From positions 81,044 through 145,043 of the forward strand of contig NZ_JASCIQ010000021.1 of the NCBI RefSeq assembly GCF_029968035.1: a DNA stretch of 64,000 nucleotides, in the 5' to 3' direction. Made by a program: the position numbers and the translations under genes. A model generated the notes under the pieces. The model saw only the letters and a list, made by a program, of their open reading frames with translations, searched no databases and was not told where the DNA came from. This document shows, piece after piece, positions 51,349 to 60,334 of the stretch. Numbering within the stretch: the stretch's first letter is position 1; each line of letters opens with the position of its first letter. The DNA is from Streptomyces cavernicola. GTDB taxonomy: Bacteria; Actinomycetota; Actinomycetes; Streptomycetales; Streptomycetaceae.

Positions 51349-52629
51349 ATGAGCCACGCACAGTTCTCCTCCCTGCGCATCGTCCGGGCCCGCCTCGTCG
51401 ACGGCACCGGCGCCGGCCCCGTCGAGGACGCCGTGATCGACATCGACGAGACCGGCACGATCGTCCACGCGGGCCCCGCCGCCACGGCCCCCGCCGCGCC
51501 CGCCCGCGCCCGCACCGTGGACGCCGCCGGCCGCACCGTGCTGCCCGGCTTCATCGACACCCATGTCCACCTCGCCGTGGAGTCCGCCCGGCAGATGGTC
51601 AGGCGGCACGAGTCGGACCCGACGGTCGAGACGTTCCGTACCGCCGAGCGGCTGCGGATCACCCTCGACGCGGGCATCACCACCGCCCGCGACCTCGGCG
51701 GACTGCCCGCCGGATACCGCGACGCGGTCGCGGCCGGGCTCACCGTCGGCCCCCGCCTGCACACCGCCGTCCGCATCCTCAGCCACACCGGCGGCCACGC
51801 CGACTTCCACACGGACTGCGGCTTCGACCCCAGCTCCGGCATGGGCGAGATCGCCGACACCCCCGACGAAGTACGCGTCGCCGTACGGCGGTTGCTCCGC
51901 TCCGGCGCCGACGTGATCAAACTCTGCGCGACCGGCGGCATGAGCAGCCCGTACGACCAGCCCGACGACGAGGGCCTCACCGTCGAGGAGATCCGCACCG
52001 TCGTCGACGAGGTCGCCCGGCACGGCGGCCGCCCCGTCGCGGCGCACGCCCAGGGCACGGCGGGCATCCTCAACGCCATCCGCGGCGGCGTCACCAGCGT
52101 CGAGCACGGCTACGGGATGACCGCCCAGGCCCGTGAACTCGCAGGCGAGCACGGCACGTTCGTGGTGCCCACCCTGTCCACCGTCTTCGACGGCATCGAC
52201 AAGGCGACCATGCAGCCCTTCCACTACGAGAAGAAGGTCCGCTGGTCCGGCATCACCCGCGAGAACATCTCCGCCGCCATCGCCGACGGCCTGCGCATCG
52301 CCCTCGGCACCGACGCCGCGATGGTGCCGCACGGCCGCAACCTGCGCGAGCTCGCCCACCTCGTCTCGCTCGGCATGAGCCCCGCGGCGGCCATCGAGGC
52401 GGGCACCCGGCACGCCGCCGAACTCCTCGGCCTCGCCGACGAGTTGGGCACCCTCGAAGCCGGAAAGCAGGGCGACCTCGTGCTCTGCGAAGGCGACCCG
52501 CTCGCCGACGTGTCGGTCCTCGCCGACCCCGCGAACGTCCTGCTCGTCGCCCAGCGCGGCGCCGTGCGCAAGGACACCCTCGGCCTCGCACAGGCCGACG
52601 GAGAGCCAACGGAAGGAGCAGCCGGATGA
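51349..52629 (+). CDS. Metal-dependent amidohydrolase (prolidase-like)
   Basis: A 426-residue amidohydrolase of the Xaa-Pro dipeptidase/imidazolonepropionase-like group. Metal ligands: GFIDTHVHL, the carboxylated Lys in DVIKLCATGG, PVAAHAQG, SVEHGYG and the catalytic Asp in LGTDAAM. It is not a true HutI (its specific motifs are missing). It is followed with a 4-bp overlap (ATGA) by an AbgT-type transporter, so it likely hydrolyses an imported N-acyl or peptide compound. Confidence 0.9.
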   Translation: MSHAQFSSLRIVRARLVDGTGAGPVEDAVIDIDETGTIVHAGPAATAPAAPARARTVDAAGRTVLPGFIDTHVHLAVESARQMVRRHESDPTVETFRTAERLRITLDAGITTARDLGGLPAGYRDAVAAGLTVGPRLHTAVRILSHTGGHADFHTDCGFDPSSGMGEIADTPDEVRVAVRRLLRSGADVIKLCATGGMSSPYDQPDDEGLTVEEIRTVVDEVARHGGRPVAAHAQGTAGILNAIRGGVTSVEHGYGMTAQARELAGEHGTFVVPTLSTVFDGIDKATMQPFHYEKKVRWSGITRENISAAIADGLRIALGTDAAMVPHGRNLRELAHLVSLGMSPAAAIEAGTRHAAELLGLADELGTLEAGKQGDLVLCEGDPLADVSVLADPANVLLVAQRGAVRKDTLGLAQADGEPTEGAAG

Positions 52630-54215
52630 GCACCTCGGTCACCCCGGCCCGGACGCCCGCGGGCGGCCCGGCCAAGCCCACCTTGCTCGACAAGGTCATG
52701 AACGGCATCGAGCGGGCGGGCAACAAACTGCCGCACCCGGTGCTGCTGTTCGTCGGCCTGTTCCTGATCATCGGCACCGTATCCACCGTCCTCGCGGCGT
52801 ACGGCGCCACCGTCACCGTGCCCGGCGAGAACGAAACCCTCGCCGTGAAGGGGCTGTTCACGGGGGAGGGCGTCCGCTGGCTCCTTGAGAACTTCATCCC
52901 GAACTTCACGGGCTTCCCGTCCCTCGGCACCGTCCTGTTGATGATGGCCGCGGTCGGCGTCGCCGAGAAGACCGGGCTCCTGGAGACCGCCGTACGGGCG
53001 TCCATCGCGCGGGCCCCGAAGCGGCTGCTTCCCTATCTCGTCGCGTTCGTGGCCTGCCAGGCACACCTGATGAGCGATGTCGCGATCCTCGTCATCCCGC
53101 CGCTCGCCGCCCTCGCGTTCAAGAACGCGGGGCGCAACCCGATCGCCGGACTCATCGGCGGCTTCGCCTGCGTCTGCGCCGGATACGCCGCCGGGTTCTC
53201 CGTCGGCGCGCTCGACGCCCTCTACGTCGGCATCACCCAGCAGGCCGCGGCCGTGCTCCCCGGCGGCGAGAGTGCGCCCACGCACATCCTCGTCAACTAC
53301 TTCTTCACCGCCTCCGCCAGCTGCGTACTCGCCCTGATCGGCGGCCTGTTGATCTCCCGCGTACTCGAACCGCGGCTGCCGCAGCCCGACCCGGCGGCGG
53401 AGGCGGACGAGAACGAGGGCGCACCGGAAGCGGACGGCGCGCCTTCCGTGACCGTCACAGCACGCCAGCGCAAGGGCCTGCTCCACGCCGGGCTCGCCGT
53501 GCTGCTCTACGCCGCCGTCGTGGTGACCTGCTGGCTGCTGCCCGGCTCCCCGCTGCGCGGCGAGGGCGGCGCGCTCGTCCCGTCGCCGGTCCTGAACGGC
53601 ATCGTGCCGCTGCTGTTCCTCGCGTTCGTGATCGCCGGCGTCGTCTACGGCCGTACGGTCGGCACCCTCAAGCGCGCCGAGGACGCCCCGCGGATGATGG
53701 CCGAGTCCATCACCGGCATGTCCGGCTACATCGTCCTCATCCTGGTGATCTCGCAGGTCATCGGCGTCTTCGACTGGTCCAACGTGGGCACGCTGCTCGC
53801 CGTGAACGGGGCCGAACTGCTGGAGTCCGCAGGCCTCACCGGCTTCACGGGGCTCGTCCTCTTCGTGCTCCTGGTCTGCGTCCTGAACCTCTTCGTCACC
53901 TCGGGCTCGGCCCTGTGGTCGCTCGTCGCGCCGGTCTTCGTCCCGGCGTTCATGCTGCTCGGCATGGAACCGGCCATCACCCAGGCCGCGTTCCGCATCG
54001 GTGACTCCGCGACGCAGATGATCACGCCGCTCAACCCGTACGTCTTCCTGATGCTGACGATCCTGCGCCGCTACGAGCCGAGCGCCCAGCTCGGCACGGT
54101 CCTCTCCCGGCTCTCGGTGTTCGTCGTCCCGTTCCTGATCGCCTGGCTCGCGGTCCTCGGCCTCTTCTACGGCCTGGACCTGCCGCTCGGTCCGGGGGCG
54201 GACATCCACCGCTGA
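52626..54215 (+). CDS. AbgT-family transporter
   Basis: A 529-residue membrane protein with about 12 helices. Typical AbgT phrases: GNKLPHPVLLFVGLFLII near the N terminus, GLLETAVRASIARAPKRLLPY, AHLMSDVAILVIPPLAALAF, SGSALWSLVAPVFVPAFMLLG, and GDSATQMITPLNPYVFLML. AbgT members import p-aminobenzoyl-glutamate or export antifolates. Its gene overlaps that of the amidohydrolase, suggesting import and hydrolysis of an amide-linked nutrient. Confidence 0.92.
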   Translation: MSTSVTPARTPAGGPAKPTLLDKVMNGIERAGNKLPHPVLLFVGLFLIIGTVSTVLAAYGATVTVPGENETLAVKGLFTGEGVRWLLENFIPNFTGFPSLGTVLLMMAAVGVAEKTGLLETAVRASIARAPKRLLPYLVAFVACQAHLMSDVAILVIPPLAALAFKNAGRNPIAGLIGGFACVCAGYAAGFSVGALDALYVGITQQAAAVLPGGESAPTHILVNYFFTASASCVLALIGGLLISRVLEPRLPQPDPAAEADENEGAPEADGAPSVTVTARQRKGLLHAGLAVLLYAAVVVTCWLLPGSPLRGEGGALVPSPVLNGIVPLLFLAFVIAGVVYGRTVGTLKRAEDAPRMMAESITGMSGYIVLILVISQVIGVFDWSNVGTLLAVNGAELLESAGLTGFTGLVLFVLLVCVLNLFVTSGSALWSLVAPVFVPAFMLLGMEPAITQAAFRIGDSATQMITPLNPYVFLMLTILRRYEPSAQLGTVLSRLSVFVVPFLIAWLAVLGLFYGLDLPLGPGADIHR

Positions 54216-54239
54216 CCGCCCCGTACCCGGCACGCACAA

Positions 54240-54280
54240 CACCGCGCCCCGCACGTCGAGTTGACGTGCGGGGCGCGGTG
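54240..54280. terminator. Bidirectional terminator
   Basis: 18-bp perfect stem (arm CACCGCGCCCCGCACGTC) with a GAGTT loop between the convergent abgT-like and gntR genes. Confidence 0.85.
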
Positions 54281-54300
54281 TCGTCGCCGAGGGGTGGGGC

Positions 54301-55059
54301 TCAGGACTTGGCGTCCAGGTCCACGTCCAGGTCGTCCGTCTCCGTCCAGAAGCCGTCGTCCGCGTCCTGCAGGCGGGAGGCCGCGTGCTTCATGTGGCGG
54401 CGGACCGCGGCGCGGGCGGCGCGGGCGTCGCCGGACTCGATGGCCGTGAGGATCGCGTGGTGCTCGACCCGGACCGCCTCGTTGAAGTCGTCCCTGCGGG
54501 CCTCGTTGGCGCGGGTGACGCGGATGCCGCTGCGCAGCACCTCGCCGAGGTAGCGGACCGTGGAGACCATCACCTCGTTGCCCGTGGACTCGGCGATCGA
54601 CCGATGGAACGCCAGGTCCTCGTCCACCCCGTCGCCGCCCGCGGCCACGGCCTCGTCGATCGCCGTCAGGGCCTGCCGCATCCGCTCGATGTCGGCCGGG
54701 GTGGCGCGGGTCGCGGCGAGGGAGGCCGCCTCGCCCTCCATGGCGCGACGGACCTCCACGATCTTCAGGACCTTGGCCTTGGTGCCGGAGCCCTCGCCGT
54801 CCGCCTCCAGGTCGAGCGGGCGGGTGCGCCGCGGCATGACGAACACGCCGCGGCCCTGCCGGGGTTCGACCAGCCCGGCGCTGCGCAGCCGGGACACGGC
54901 CTCGCGGATCACCGTACGGCTGACGCCGAGCTGCTTCACCAACTCGACCTCGGTCGGGAGCTTGTCGCCCTCGGCCAGACGGCCGGACTCGATCTCCTCC
55001 GAGAGGATCGCCGCGACCCGGTCCGCGAGCCGTACAGGGCCACTCACCTTGGAGAACAT
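54301..55059 (-). CDS. FadR-type GntR regulator of the tetronate operon
   Basis: A 252-residue FadR/FCD regulator. N-terminal winged helix (LPTEVELVKQLGVSRTVIRE, then AVSRLRSAGLVEPRQGRGVFV), then an all-helical FCD sensor with metal-type His residues (LAFHRSIAES, RVEHHAIL, HMKHAASR). It is the last gene of the minus-strand erythronate/threonate cluster, 17 bp after denD, and probably represses the whole operon. Confidence 0.92.
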   Translation of the reverse strand: MFSKVSGPVRLADRVAAILSEEIESGRLAEGDKLPTEVELVKQLGVSRTVIREAVSRLRSAGLVEPRQGRGVFVMPRRTRPLDLEADGEGSGTKAKVLKIVEVRRAMEGEAASLAATRATPADIERMRQALTAIDEAVAAGGDGVDEDLAFHRSIAESTGNEVMVSTVRYLGEVLRSGIRVTRANEARRDDFNEAVRVEHHAILTAIESGDARAARAAVRRHMKHAASRLQDADDGFWTETDDLDVDLDAKS

Positions 55060-55076
55060 GCGTGCCAGTCTATCCG

Positions 55077-56117
55077 TCAGGCCCTGCCCGAACCGGCGGC
55101 GGTCGGGGCGAGAGCGGTCACGGCCTCCGGGTGGTCCTCGACGTACGCCCGGACGACCGCCTCGAAGCTGTCGTCCGGGGTGAGGCCGAGCGCCGCGGCC
55201 CGCGCGTTGTCGAAGGCGGCAGGCCAGGAGCCCACGATCGCCTCGACGGACGGGTCCGGCTCGACCGTCACCAGCTCGGCTACGGCGTCCCCGGCGACCC
55301 GGCGGACCGTGTCGAGCATCTCGGCGACCGTGACGGTCAGCGCCGGCAGGTTCACCGGCAGCTCCCCCTCGAAGTGGCCCGGACCGCTGCCCCGTTCCGC
55401 CTCGGCGATCCGCAGGATGCCGTCGACGGTGCGCCGTGGCGAGGCCAGGGCGACCCGCAGGTCCGGGCTGACCGGGCAGACGGCCGGAAGCCCGGCGAGC
55501 GGCTCGCGGACGATGCCGGAGAGGAAGCCGGAGGCGGCGGCGTTCGGCTTGCCCGGCCGTACGGACACCGTCATCAGGCGGGCCACCCGGCCGTCGAGGA
55601 AGCCCCGGCGGCTGTACTCGGCGACCAGCTGCTCGCAGATCCGCTTCTGCACGCCGTAGCTGGAGCGCGGGGTGGGCAGCGTCGACTCGCTGACCACCGC
55701 GGGCAGCGGCAGCGCGGCGTCCGAGCCGTACACCGCGACGCTGGAGGCGAACACGACGCGCGGCAGCGGACCGCCGGCGGCGGCCTGGGCGCGGGCGGCC
55801 TCCAGGAGGGCCCGCGTGGTGTCCAGGTTGGCGCTCATGCCGAGGTCGAAGTCGGCCTCGCACTCGGCGGAGACCGCGGCCGCCAGGTGGATCAGCACGT
55901 CGACGGGCTCCGCGAACACCTCGTCGAGCCGTTCGACGAGGTCGCCGCAGACGACCTCGACCAGGGGGTCGGCGAGGACGGGGGAGTCCTCGGGCACGAA
56001 CCGGTCGGCGAGCACGAGGCGGTCGACGGGCGTCCCGCCGAGGGTGCGCCGCTGCAGCAGGGCCTCGGCGACCTTGCGGCCGAGGAAGCCGAATCCGCCG
56101 GTGATGACGATCCTCAT
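55077..56117 (-). CDS. denD: D-erythronate dehydrogenase
   Basis: A 346-residue extended-SDR protein. NAD-binding GGFGFLGRKVAEALL at the N terminus, catalytic YGVQK in SSYGVQKRICEQL, and VFASSVAVYG before it. Its neighbours otnI, otnC and otnK make D-erythronate 2-dehydrogenase (to 2-oxo-tetronate) the best assignment. The otnI gene overlaps it by 4 bp (ATGA). Confidence 0.92.
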   Translation of the reverse strand: MRIVITGGFGFLGRKVAEALLQRRTLGGTPVDRLVLADRFVPEDSPVLADPLVEVVCGDLVERLDEVFAEPVDVLIHLAAAVSAECEADFDLGMSANLDTTRALLEAARAQAAAGGPLPRVVFASSVAVYGSDAALPLPAVVSESTLPTPRSSYGVQKRICEQLVAEYSRRGFLDGRVARLMTVSVRPGKPNAAASGFLSGIVREPLAGLPAVCPVSPDLRVALASPRRTVDGILRIAEAERGSGPGHFEGELPVNLPALTVTVAEMLDTVRRVAGDAVAELVTVEPDPSVEAIVGSWPAAFDNARAAALGLTPDDSFEAVVRAYVEDHPEAVTALAPTAAGSGRA

Positions 56118-56944
56118 GCGTGGTCTCCTCGGTGGTCCGCGGACCGGTCGTTCTCGTGGTTCTTCAGCCAGCCGAGCCCCTCGCTCGTGCCGGCGCGCGG
56201 GCGGTACTCGCAGCCGATCCAGCCGTCGAAGCCCAACGCGTCGACCACGCCGAAGAGATGGGGGAAGTTCAGCTCGTTCGCGGCGTCCGGCTCGTGCCGG
56301 TCGGGCACGCCCGCGATCTGCAGATGCGCGACGCGTCCGGTGGGCAGGTCCCGGCGCAGCGTCGCCGTCAGGTCGCCCTCGACGATCTGGCAGTGGTACA
56401 GGTCCAGCTGCACCTTGAGGTTGGGGGCGCCCACCTCCCGTACGACCGCGTGCGCGTCGGCCTGCCGGCTGATGAAGTAGCCCGGCATGTCACGGGTGTT
56501 GATGGGCTCGATGAGGAGGTCCACGCCCGCTGCGGCGGCGCGCTCGGCGGCCCAGGCGAGGTTGCCCAGGTAGGTGGCCCGATGGGCGTCCCACTCGGCG
56601 GGGGTGGCGTCCTGCGGCACGAGTCCGGCCATCACGTGCACCTGGCCGCAGCCGAGCGCGGCCGCGTACTCCAGGGCCTTCTCGATCCCGGCGCGCAGCT
56701 CGGCCTCGCGGCCCGGCAGCGAGGCGAGGCCCCGCTCGCCCTTGTCCCAGTCGCCGGGGGGCGCGTTGAAGAGCACCTGGCGCAGGCCGTGCTCGTCCAG
56801 CAGACGGCGCAGCTCGGCGGGCTCGTGGTCGTACGGGAAGAGGTACTCGACGCCCTCGAAGCCGTCGGCCGCGGCGGCGGCGAAGCGGTCGGGGAAGGCG
56901 TGCTCGGTGTACATCATCGACAGGTTCGCGGCGAACCTAGGCAT
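56114..56944 (-). CDS. otnI: 2-oxo-tetronate isomerase (hydroxypyruvate isomerase family)
   Basis: A 276-residue TIM-barrel isomerase of the Hyi family. FAANLSMMYTEHAFPDRF at the start, YLFPYD near residue 34, LLIEPINTRDMPGYF (catalytic Glu) and GWIGCEYRPRAGTSEGL (second Glu). It should interconvert 2-oxo- and 3-oxo-tetronate. It overlaps denD and follows the MFS gene by 42 bp. Confidence 0.92.
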   Translation of the reverse strand: MPRFAANLSMMYTEHAFPDRFAAAAADGFEGVEYLFPYDHEPAELRRLLDEHGLRQVLFNAPPGDWDKGERGLASLPGREAELRAGIEKALEYAAALGCGQVHVMAGLVPQDATPAEWDAHRATYLGNLAWAAERAAAAGVDLLIEPINTRDMPGYFISRQADAHAVVREVGAPNLKVQLDLYHCQIVEGDLTATLRRDLPTGRVAHLQIAGVPDRHEPDAANELNFPHLFGVVDALGFDGWIGCEYRPRAGTSEGLGWLKNHENDRSADHRGDHA

Positions 56945-56986
56945 GGGTTGCTCCTGTGGTCGGAAGGAGAGCGGGACCTGAGCCGG

Positions 56987-58291
56987 TCATCGGTTCACGA
57001 CCTCCTTCTTCGTGGTGAGGACGGCGATCGCGCCGACGACGAGGCTGAGGGCCAGGACGTACATCGGGATCGCGGACGAGCCGGTGGCGTCCTTCAGGGA
57101 GCCGATCATGTACGGGCTGACGAACCCGGCCAGGTTGCCCACCGAGTTGATCACGGCGAGCCCGGCGGCGGCCGCGGTGCCGCCGAGGAAGGCGGTGGGC
57201 AGCGACCAGAACAGCGGGGCGCAGGTCAGCACGCCGGCGGCGGCGAAGGACAGGGCGATCAGGGAGAGCGCGGTGGACCCGCTCCAGCTCGCGGCGAGGG
57301 AGAAGCCGACGGCGCCCATGAGGCTCGGTATCACCAGGTGCCAGCGGCGCTCGCGGCGCTTGTCGGCGGAGCGGCCGAAGAGGTTCATGGCGACGAGCGC
57401 GGCGAGGAACGGCACGGCGCTCAGCACGCCGATGGTGAAGGTGTCCTCGATGCCGGTGGACTTGACGAAGGTCGGCATCCAGAACGTGAGCGCGTACTGG
57501 CCCATCACGAAGCAGAAGTAGATGAGGCACATCAGCCACACCTTCGGGTCGCGGAAGCCGTCCCAGGCGCCGCCGTGCTTCTGGTGCGCGGTGTCCTTGG
57601 CGAGCGCCGCTTCCACGATGTCCTTCTCGTCGTCGGACAGCCACTTGGCGCCGCGCACCCCGTTGTCGAGGTAGAAGAGCGTGGCCACGCCGATGAGGAT
57701 CGCCGGGATGGCTTCGAGCAGGAACATCCACTGCCAGCCCTGCCAGCCGTTCTTCCCGTGGAAGGCGTCCATGATCCAGCCGGAGAGCGGGTTGCCGAAG
57801 ATGCCGGCGACGGGGATCGCGGACATGAACATCGCGATGACGCGGGCCCGGCGGTGGGACGGGAACCAGTACGTGCAGTAGAGGATCACGCCCGGGTAGA
57901 ACCCGGCCTCGGCGGCGCCGAGGAGGAAGCGGAGCACGTAGAACCACGTCTCGTTCGAGACGAACATGAACGCGCCGGAGACCAGACCCCACGTGATCAT
58001 GATCCGGGCGATCCAGGTGCGGGCCCCGATGCGCTGCAGCATCAGGTTGGACGGCACCTCGAAGAGGAAGTACCCGATGAAGAACAGACCCGCGCCGAGC
58101 CCGTACGCCGCCTCGCTGAGACCGAGGTCGTCGGACATCTGCAGCTTGGCGAAGCCGACGTTGACGCGGTCCAGGTACGAGAAGACGTAGCAGAGGATCA
58201 GGAAGGGGACGATACGGAGAACGACCTTGCGGAAGACGGCGTTCTCACGGGCGAGGTCGGGGGCCTCGGCCGTCGCGGTGGACGTGGACAT
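56987..58291 (-). CDS. MFS transporter, sugar-acid (ACS family)
   Basis: A 434-residue anion:cation symporter-type MFS protein. YLDRVNVGFAKLQM in helix 1, then FFIGYFLFEVPSNLMLQRIGAR, the ACS signature, and 12 helices in all. Members take up tartrate, glucarate, hexuronates and the like. Located within the erythronate/threonate operon between otnI and otnC, so it most likely imports those C4 sugar acids. Confidence 0.93.
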   Translation of the reverse strand: MSTSTATAEAPDLARENAVFRKVVLRIVPFLILCYVFSYLDRVNVGFAKLQMSDDLGLSEAAYGLGAGLFFIGYFLFEVPSNLMLQRIGARTWIARIMITWGLVSGAFMFVSNETWFYVLRFLLGAAEAGFYPGVILYCTYWFPSHRRARVIAMFMSAIPVAGIFGNPLSGWIMDAFHGKNGWQGWQWMFLLEAIPAILIGVATLFYLDNGVRGAKWLSDDEKDIVEAALAKDTAHQKHGGAWDGFRDPKVWLMCLIYFCFVMGQYALTFWMPTFVKSTGIEDTFTIGVLSAVPFLAALVAMNLFGRSADKRRERRWHLVIPSLMGAVGFSLAASWSGSTALSLIALSFAAAGVLTCAPLFWSLPTAFLGGTAAAAGLAVINSVGNLAGFVSPYMIGSLKDATGSSAIPMYVLALSLVVGAIAVLTTKKEVVNR

Positions 58292-58375
58292 GCGGAATCC
58301 TATCTGCGGCTCAGGGGATTCTCGGGCAGGGGAGAGGGGCGGTGCACGGGGGCCGGGCCCACAGGGGCCCTGCGG

Positions 58376-59050
58376 TCACCAGGAGGCGCCGAAGGTTGCC
58401 TTCAGCTCGTCGAGCGCGGGGCCGGGGAGCGGCTCCGGTCGGCGTTCGGTGAGGAGCCAGAGGCGCGCGGTCTCCTCCAGCTCTTCGAGCACGGCGAGCG
58501 CGGACGCCGCGTCCGGGCCCCAGACGACCGGGCCGAGCCGGTCGAGGAGCACGGCCCTGATGGGGGTGGACTCGGCGGCCCGCCGGGCGATGTGCCCGGC
58601 GACCAGGTCGGCCACGCGGGGGTCGCCGGGCCGGTGGTACGGGACGAGCGGGACGTGCCCGACCTTCATGACGTAGTACGGCGTGATCGGGGGGAGCACG
58701 TCGTCCTCGCTCCAGACGCCGGCCAGGGTGAGGGCGACGAGGTGTGTGGAGTGGGTGTGGACGACGAACCGCGCCGAGGGGTCGGCCTCGTAGATCCGCC
58801 GGTGCAGGGTGAGGGTCTTGCTGGCCCGGTCGCCCGCGAGCTGCGTGCCGTCGGCGTCGACGAGGGCGAGGCGCTCCGGCGACAGGAAGCCGAGGGCGGC
58901 GTCGGTCGGGGTGATCAGGTGCCCGCCGTCGAGCCGGGCGCTGATGTTGCCGGCGCTGGCGTGCACGTAGCCGCGGTCGAAGAGGCTGGTGCCGACGCGG
59001 ACGATCTCGGCGCGGGCCGCGTCCACGGCCTGCTCGGGGAGGCGGGTCAT
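58376..59050 (-). CDS. otnC: 3-oxo-tetronate 4-phosphate decarboxylase (class II aldolase family)
   Basis: A 224-residue class II aldolase/adducin protein. GNISARLDGG, the metal-binding VHTHSTHLVAL and the distal LLDRLGPVVWG are seen. It should decarboxylate 3-oxo-tetronate 4-phosphate to dihydroxyacetone phosphate. ATG 59050 overlaps the otnK stop (ATGA). Confidence 0.92.
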   Translation of the reverse strand: MTRLPEQAVDAARAEIVRVGTSLFDRGYVHASAGNISARLDGGHLITPTDAALGFLSPERLALVDADGTQLAGDRASKTLTLHRRIYEADPSARFVVHTHSTHLVALTLAGVWSEDDVLPPITPYYVMKVGHVPLVPYHRPGDPRVADLVAGHIARRAAESTPIRAVLLDRLGPVVWGPDAASALAVLEELEETARLWLLTERRPEPLPGPALDELKATFGASW

Positions 59051-60333
59051 ACGGGCTCCCCGGCGGATTCGAGGCGGGCGAAGGCGTCGGTGAAGAAGCC
59101 GGGGCTGCCGAAGTTGCCCGACTTCAGGGTGATGTGCAGGGTGTCCCCGCCGGACAGCTCGGCGGCGCACCACGGCACGCCCGGGTCGATCTGCGCTCCG
59201 ATGCGGAGTCCGGTGAGGCCGAGTGCCTGCACCACGGCCCCGGAGGTCTCGCCGCCCGCGACGGCCAACTGCCGTACGCCGAGGTCGAGCAGCCCCTGCG
59301 CGACGCGGGCCAGGGTCCGCTCGACGAGCTCACCGGCCTCGGCGACGCCGAGCCTGCCCTGCACGGTCCTGACCGCGTCGGGCGTCTCGGTGGAGTAGAC
59401 GAGCACGGGACCGTCGGCGAGGTGCCGCGCGGCGAAGGCCAGGGCCTCGCCCGCGACGTCCTGGCCGTCGGCGATCCGCAGCGGATCCACGCTGAACGCG
59501 GGCCGTCCGGCGCGCAGGAACTCCCGCACCTGCCCGTTGGTCGCGGTCGACACCGAACCGGAGACGATCGCCTGCAGGCCCCCGGCGGGCGGGAGTTGGG
59601 CGGCGCTCGCGGACGGCTCGAAGCCCCAGTTGGCGGGCAGGCCGATGGCGAGACCCGAACCCGCGGTCACCAGCGGGAGGTCCCGGACCGCCGCGCCGAG
59701 CCGCAGCAGGTCGTCGTTGGAGACGGCGTCGACGATCGCGGCGCCCACCCCGTCCTTGCGCAGCTCCCCGATGCGGTCCCGGATCGCGTCGGGGCCCGCG
59801 GCCACCACGGTGTGGTCGACCAGGCCGACCGGGCGGGTGGACTGCGCCCCGAGGACGGACACCAGGTCGGAGTCGGTCATCGGCGTCAGCGGGTGGTGGC
59901 GCATGCCGCTCTCGCTCAACAGGACGTCGCCGACGAAGAGATGGCCCTTGAAGATGGTCCGCCCGTTGTCGGGGAACGCAGGGGTCGCCACCGTGAAGTC
60001 CGTGCCGAGGGCGTCCAACAGGGCCTCGGTGACGGGGCCGATGTTGCCCGCCGGGGTCGAGTCGAAGGTCGAGCAGTACTTGAAGTAGATCTGCTCCGCG
60101 CCCACGGACCGCAGCCAGTCCAGGGCCCGCAGCGAGACCTCGACGGCCTCGTCGACGGGCGTCGTACGCGACTTGAGGGCGATGACGACGGCGTCCGCGT
60201 CGACCGGGCCCGGGGTTCCCGGCGCCGGCACGTCGATCAGCTGGACGACGCGCATCCCGGCGCGTACGAGGTTGTTGGCGAGGTCGGTCGCGCCGGTGAA
60301 GTCGTCGGCGATGCAGCCGAGTCGGATGGTCAT
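59047..60333 (-). CDS. otnK: 3-oxo-tetronate kinase (DUF1537 family)
   Basis: A 428-residue four-carbon acid sugar kinase. N-terminal GCIADDFTGATDLANNLV (substrate domain), FKYCSTFDSTPAGNIGPV, and the C-terminal nucleotide domain with LAVAGGETSGAVVQALG. It phosphorylates C4 of 3-oxo-tetronate. One base after it upstream lies the ltnD stop; the two are closely coupled. Confidence 0.94.
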   Translation of the reverse strand: MTIRLGCIADDFTGATDLANNLVRAGMRVVQLIDVPAPGTPGPVDADAVVIALKSRTTPVDEAVEVSLRALDWLRSVGAEQIYFKYCSTFDSTPAGNIGPVTEALLDALGTDFTVATPAFPDNGRTIFKGHLFVGDVLLSESGMRHHPLTPMTDSDLVSVLGAQSTRPVGLVDHTVVAAGPDAIRDRIGELRKDGVGAAIVDAVSNDDLLRLGAAVRDLPLVTAGSGLAIGLPANWGFEPSASAAQLPPAGGLQAIVSGSVSTATNGQVREFLRAGRPAFSVDPLRIADGQDVAGEALAFAARHLADGPVLVYSTETPDAVRTVQGRLGVAEAGELVERTLARVAQGLLDLGVRQLAVAGGETSGAVVQALGLTGLRIGAQIDPGVPWCAAELSGGDTLHITLKSGNFGSPGFFTDAFARLESAGEPV

Positions 60334-60334
60334 G

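Noticed and set aside
51349..52629. Amidohydrolase as the missing HutI
   Set aside because: It has the HxH/Lys/Asp amidohydrolase motifs of prolidase-like enzymes rather than imidazolonepropionase-specific ones, and is coupled to an AbgT transporter.
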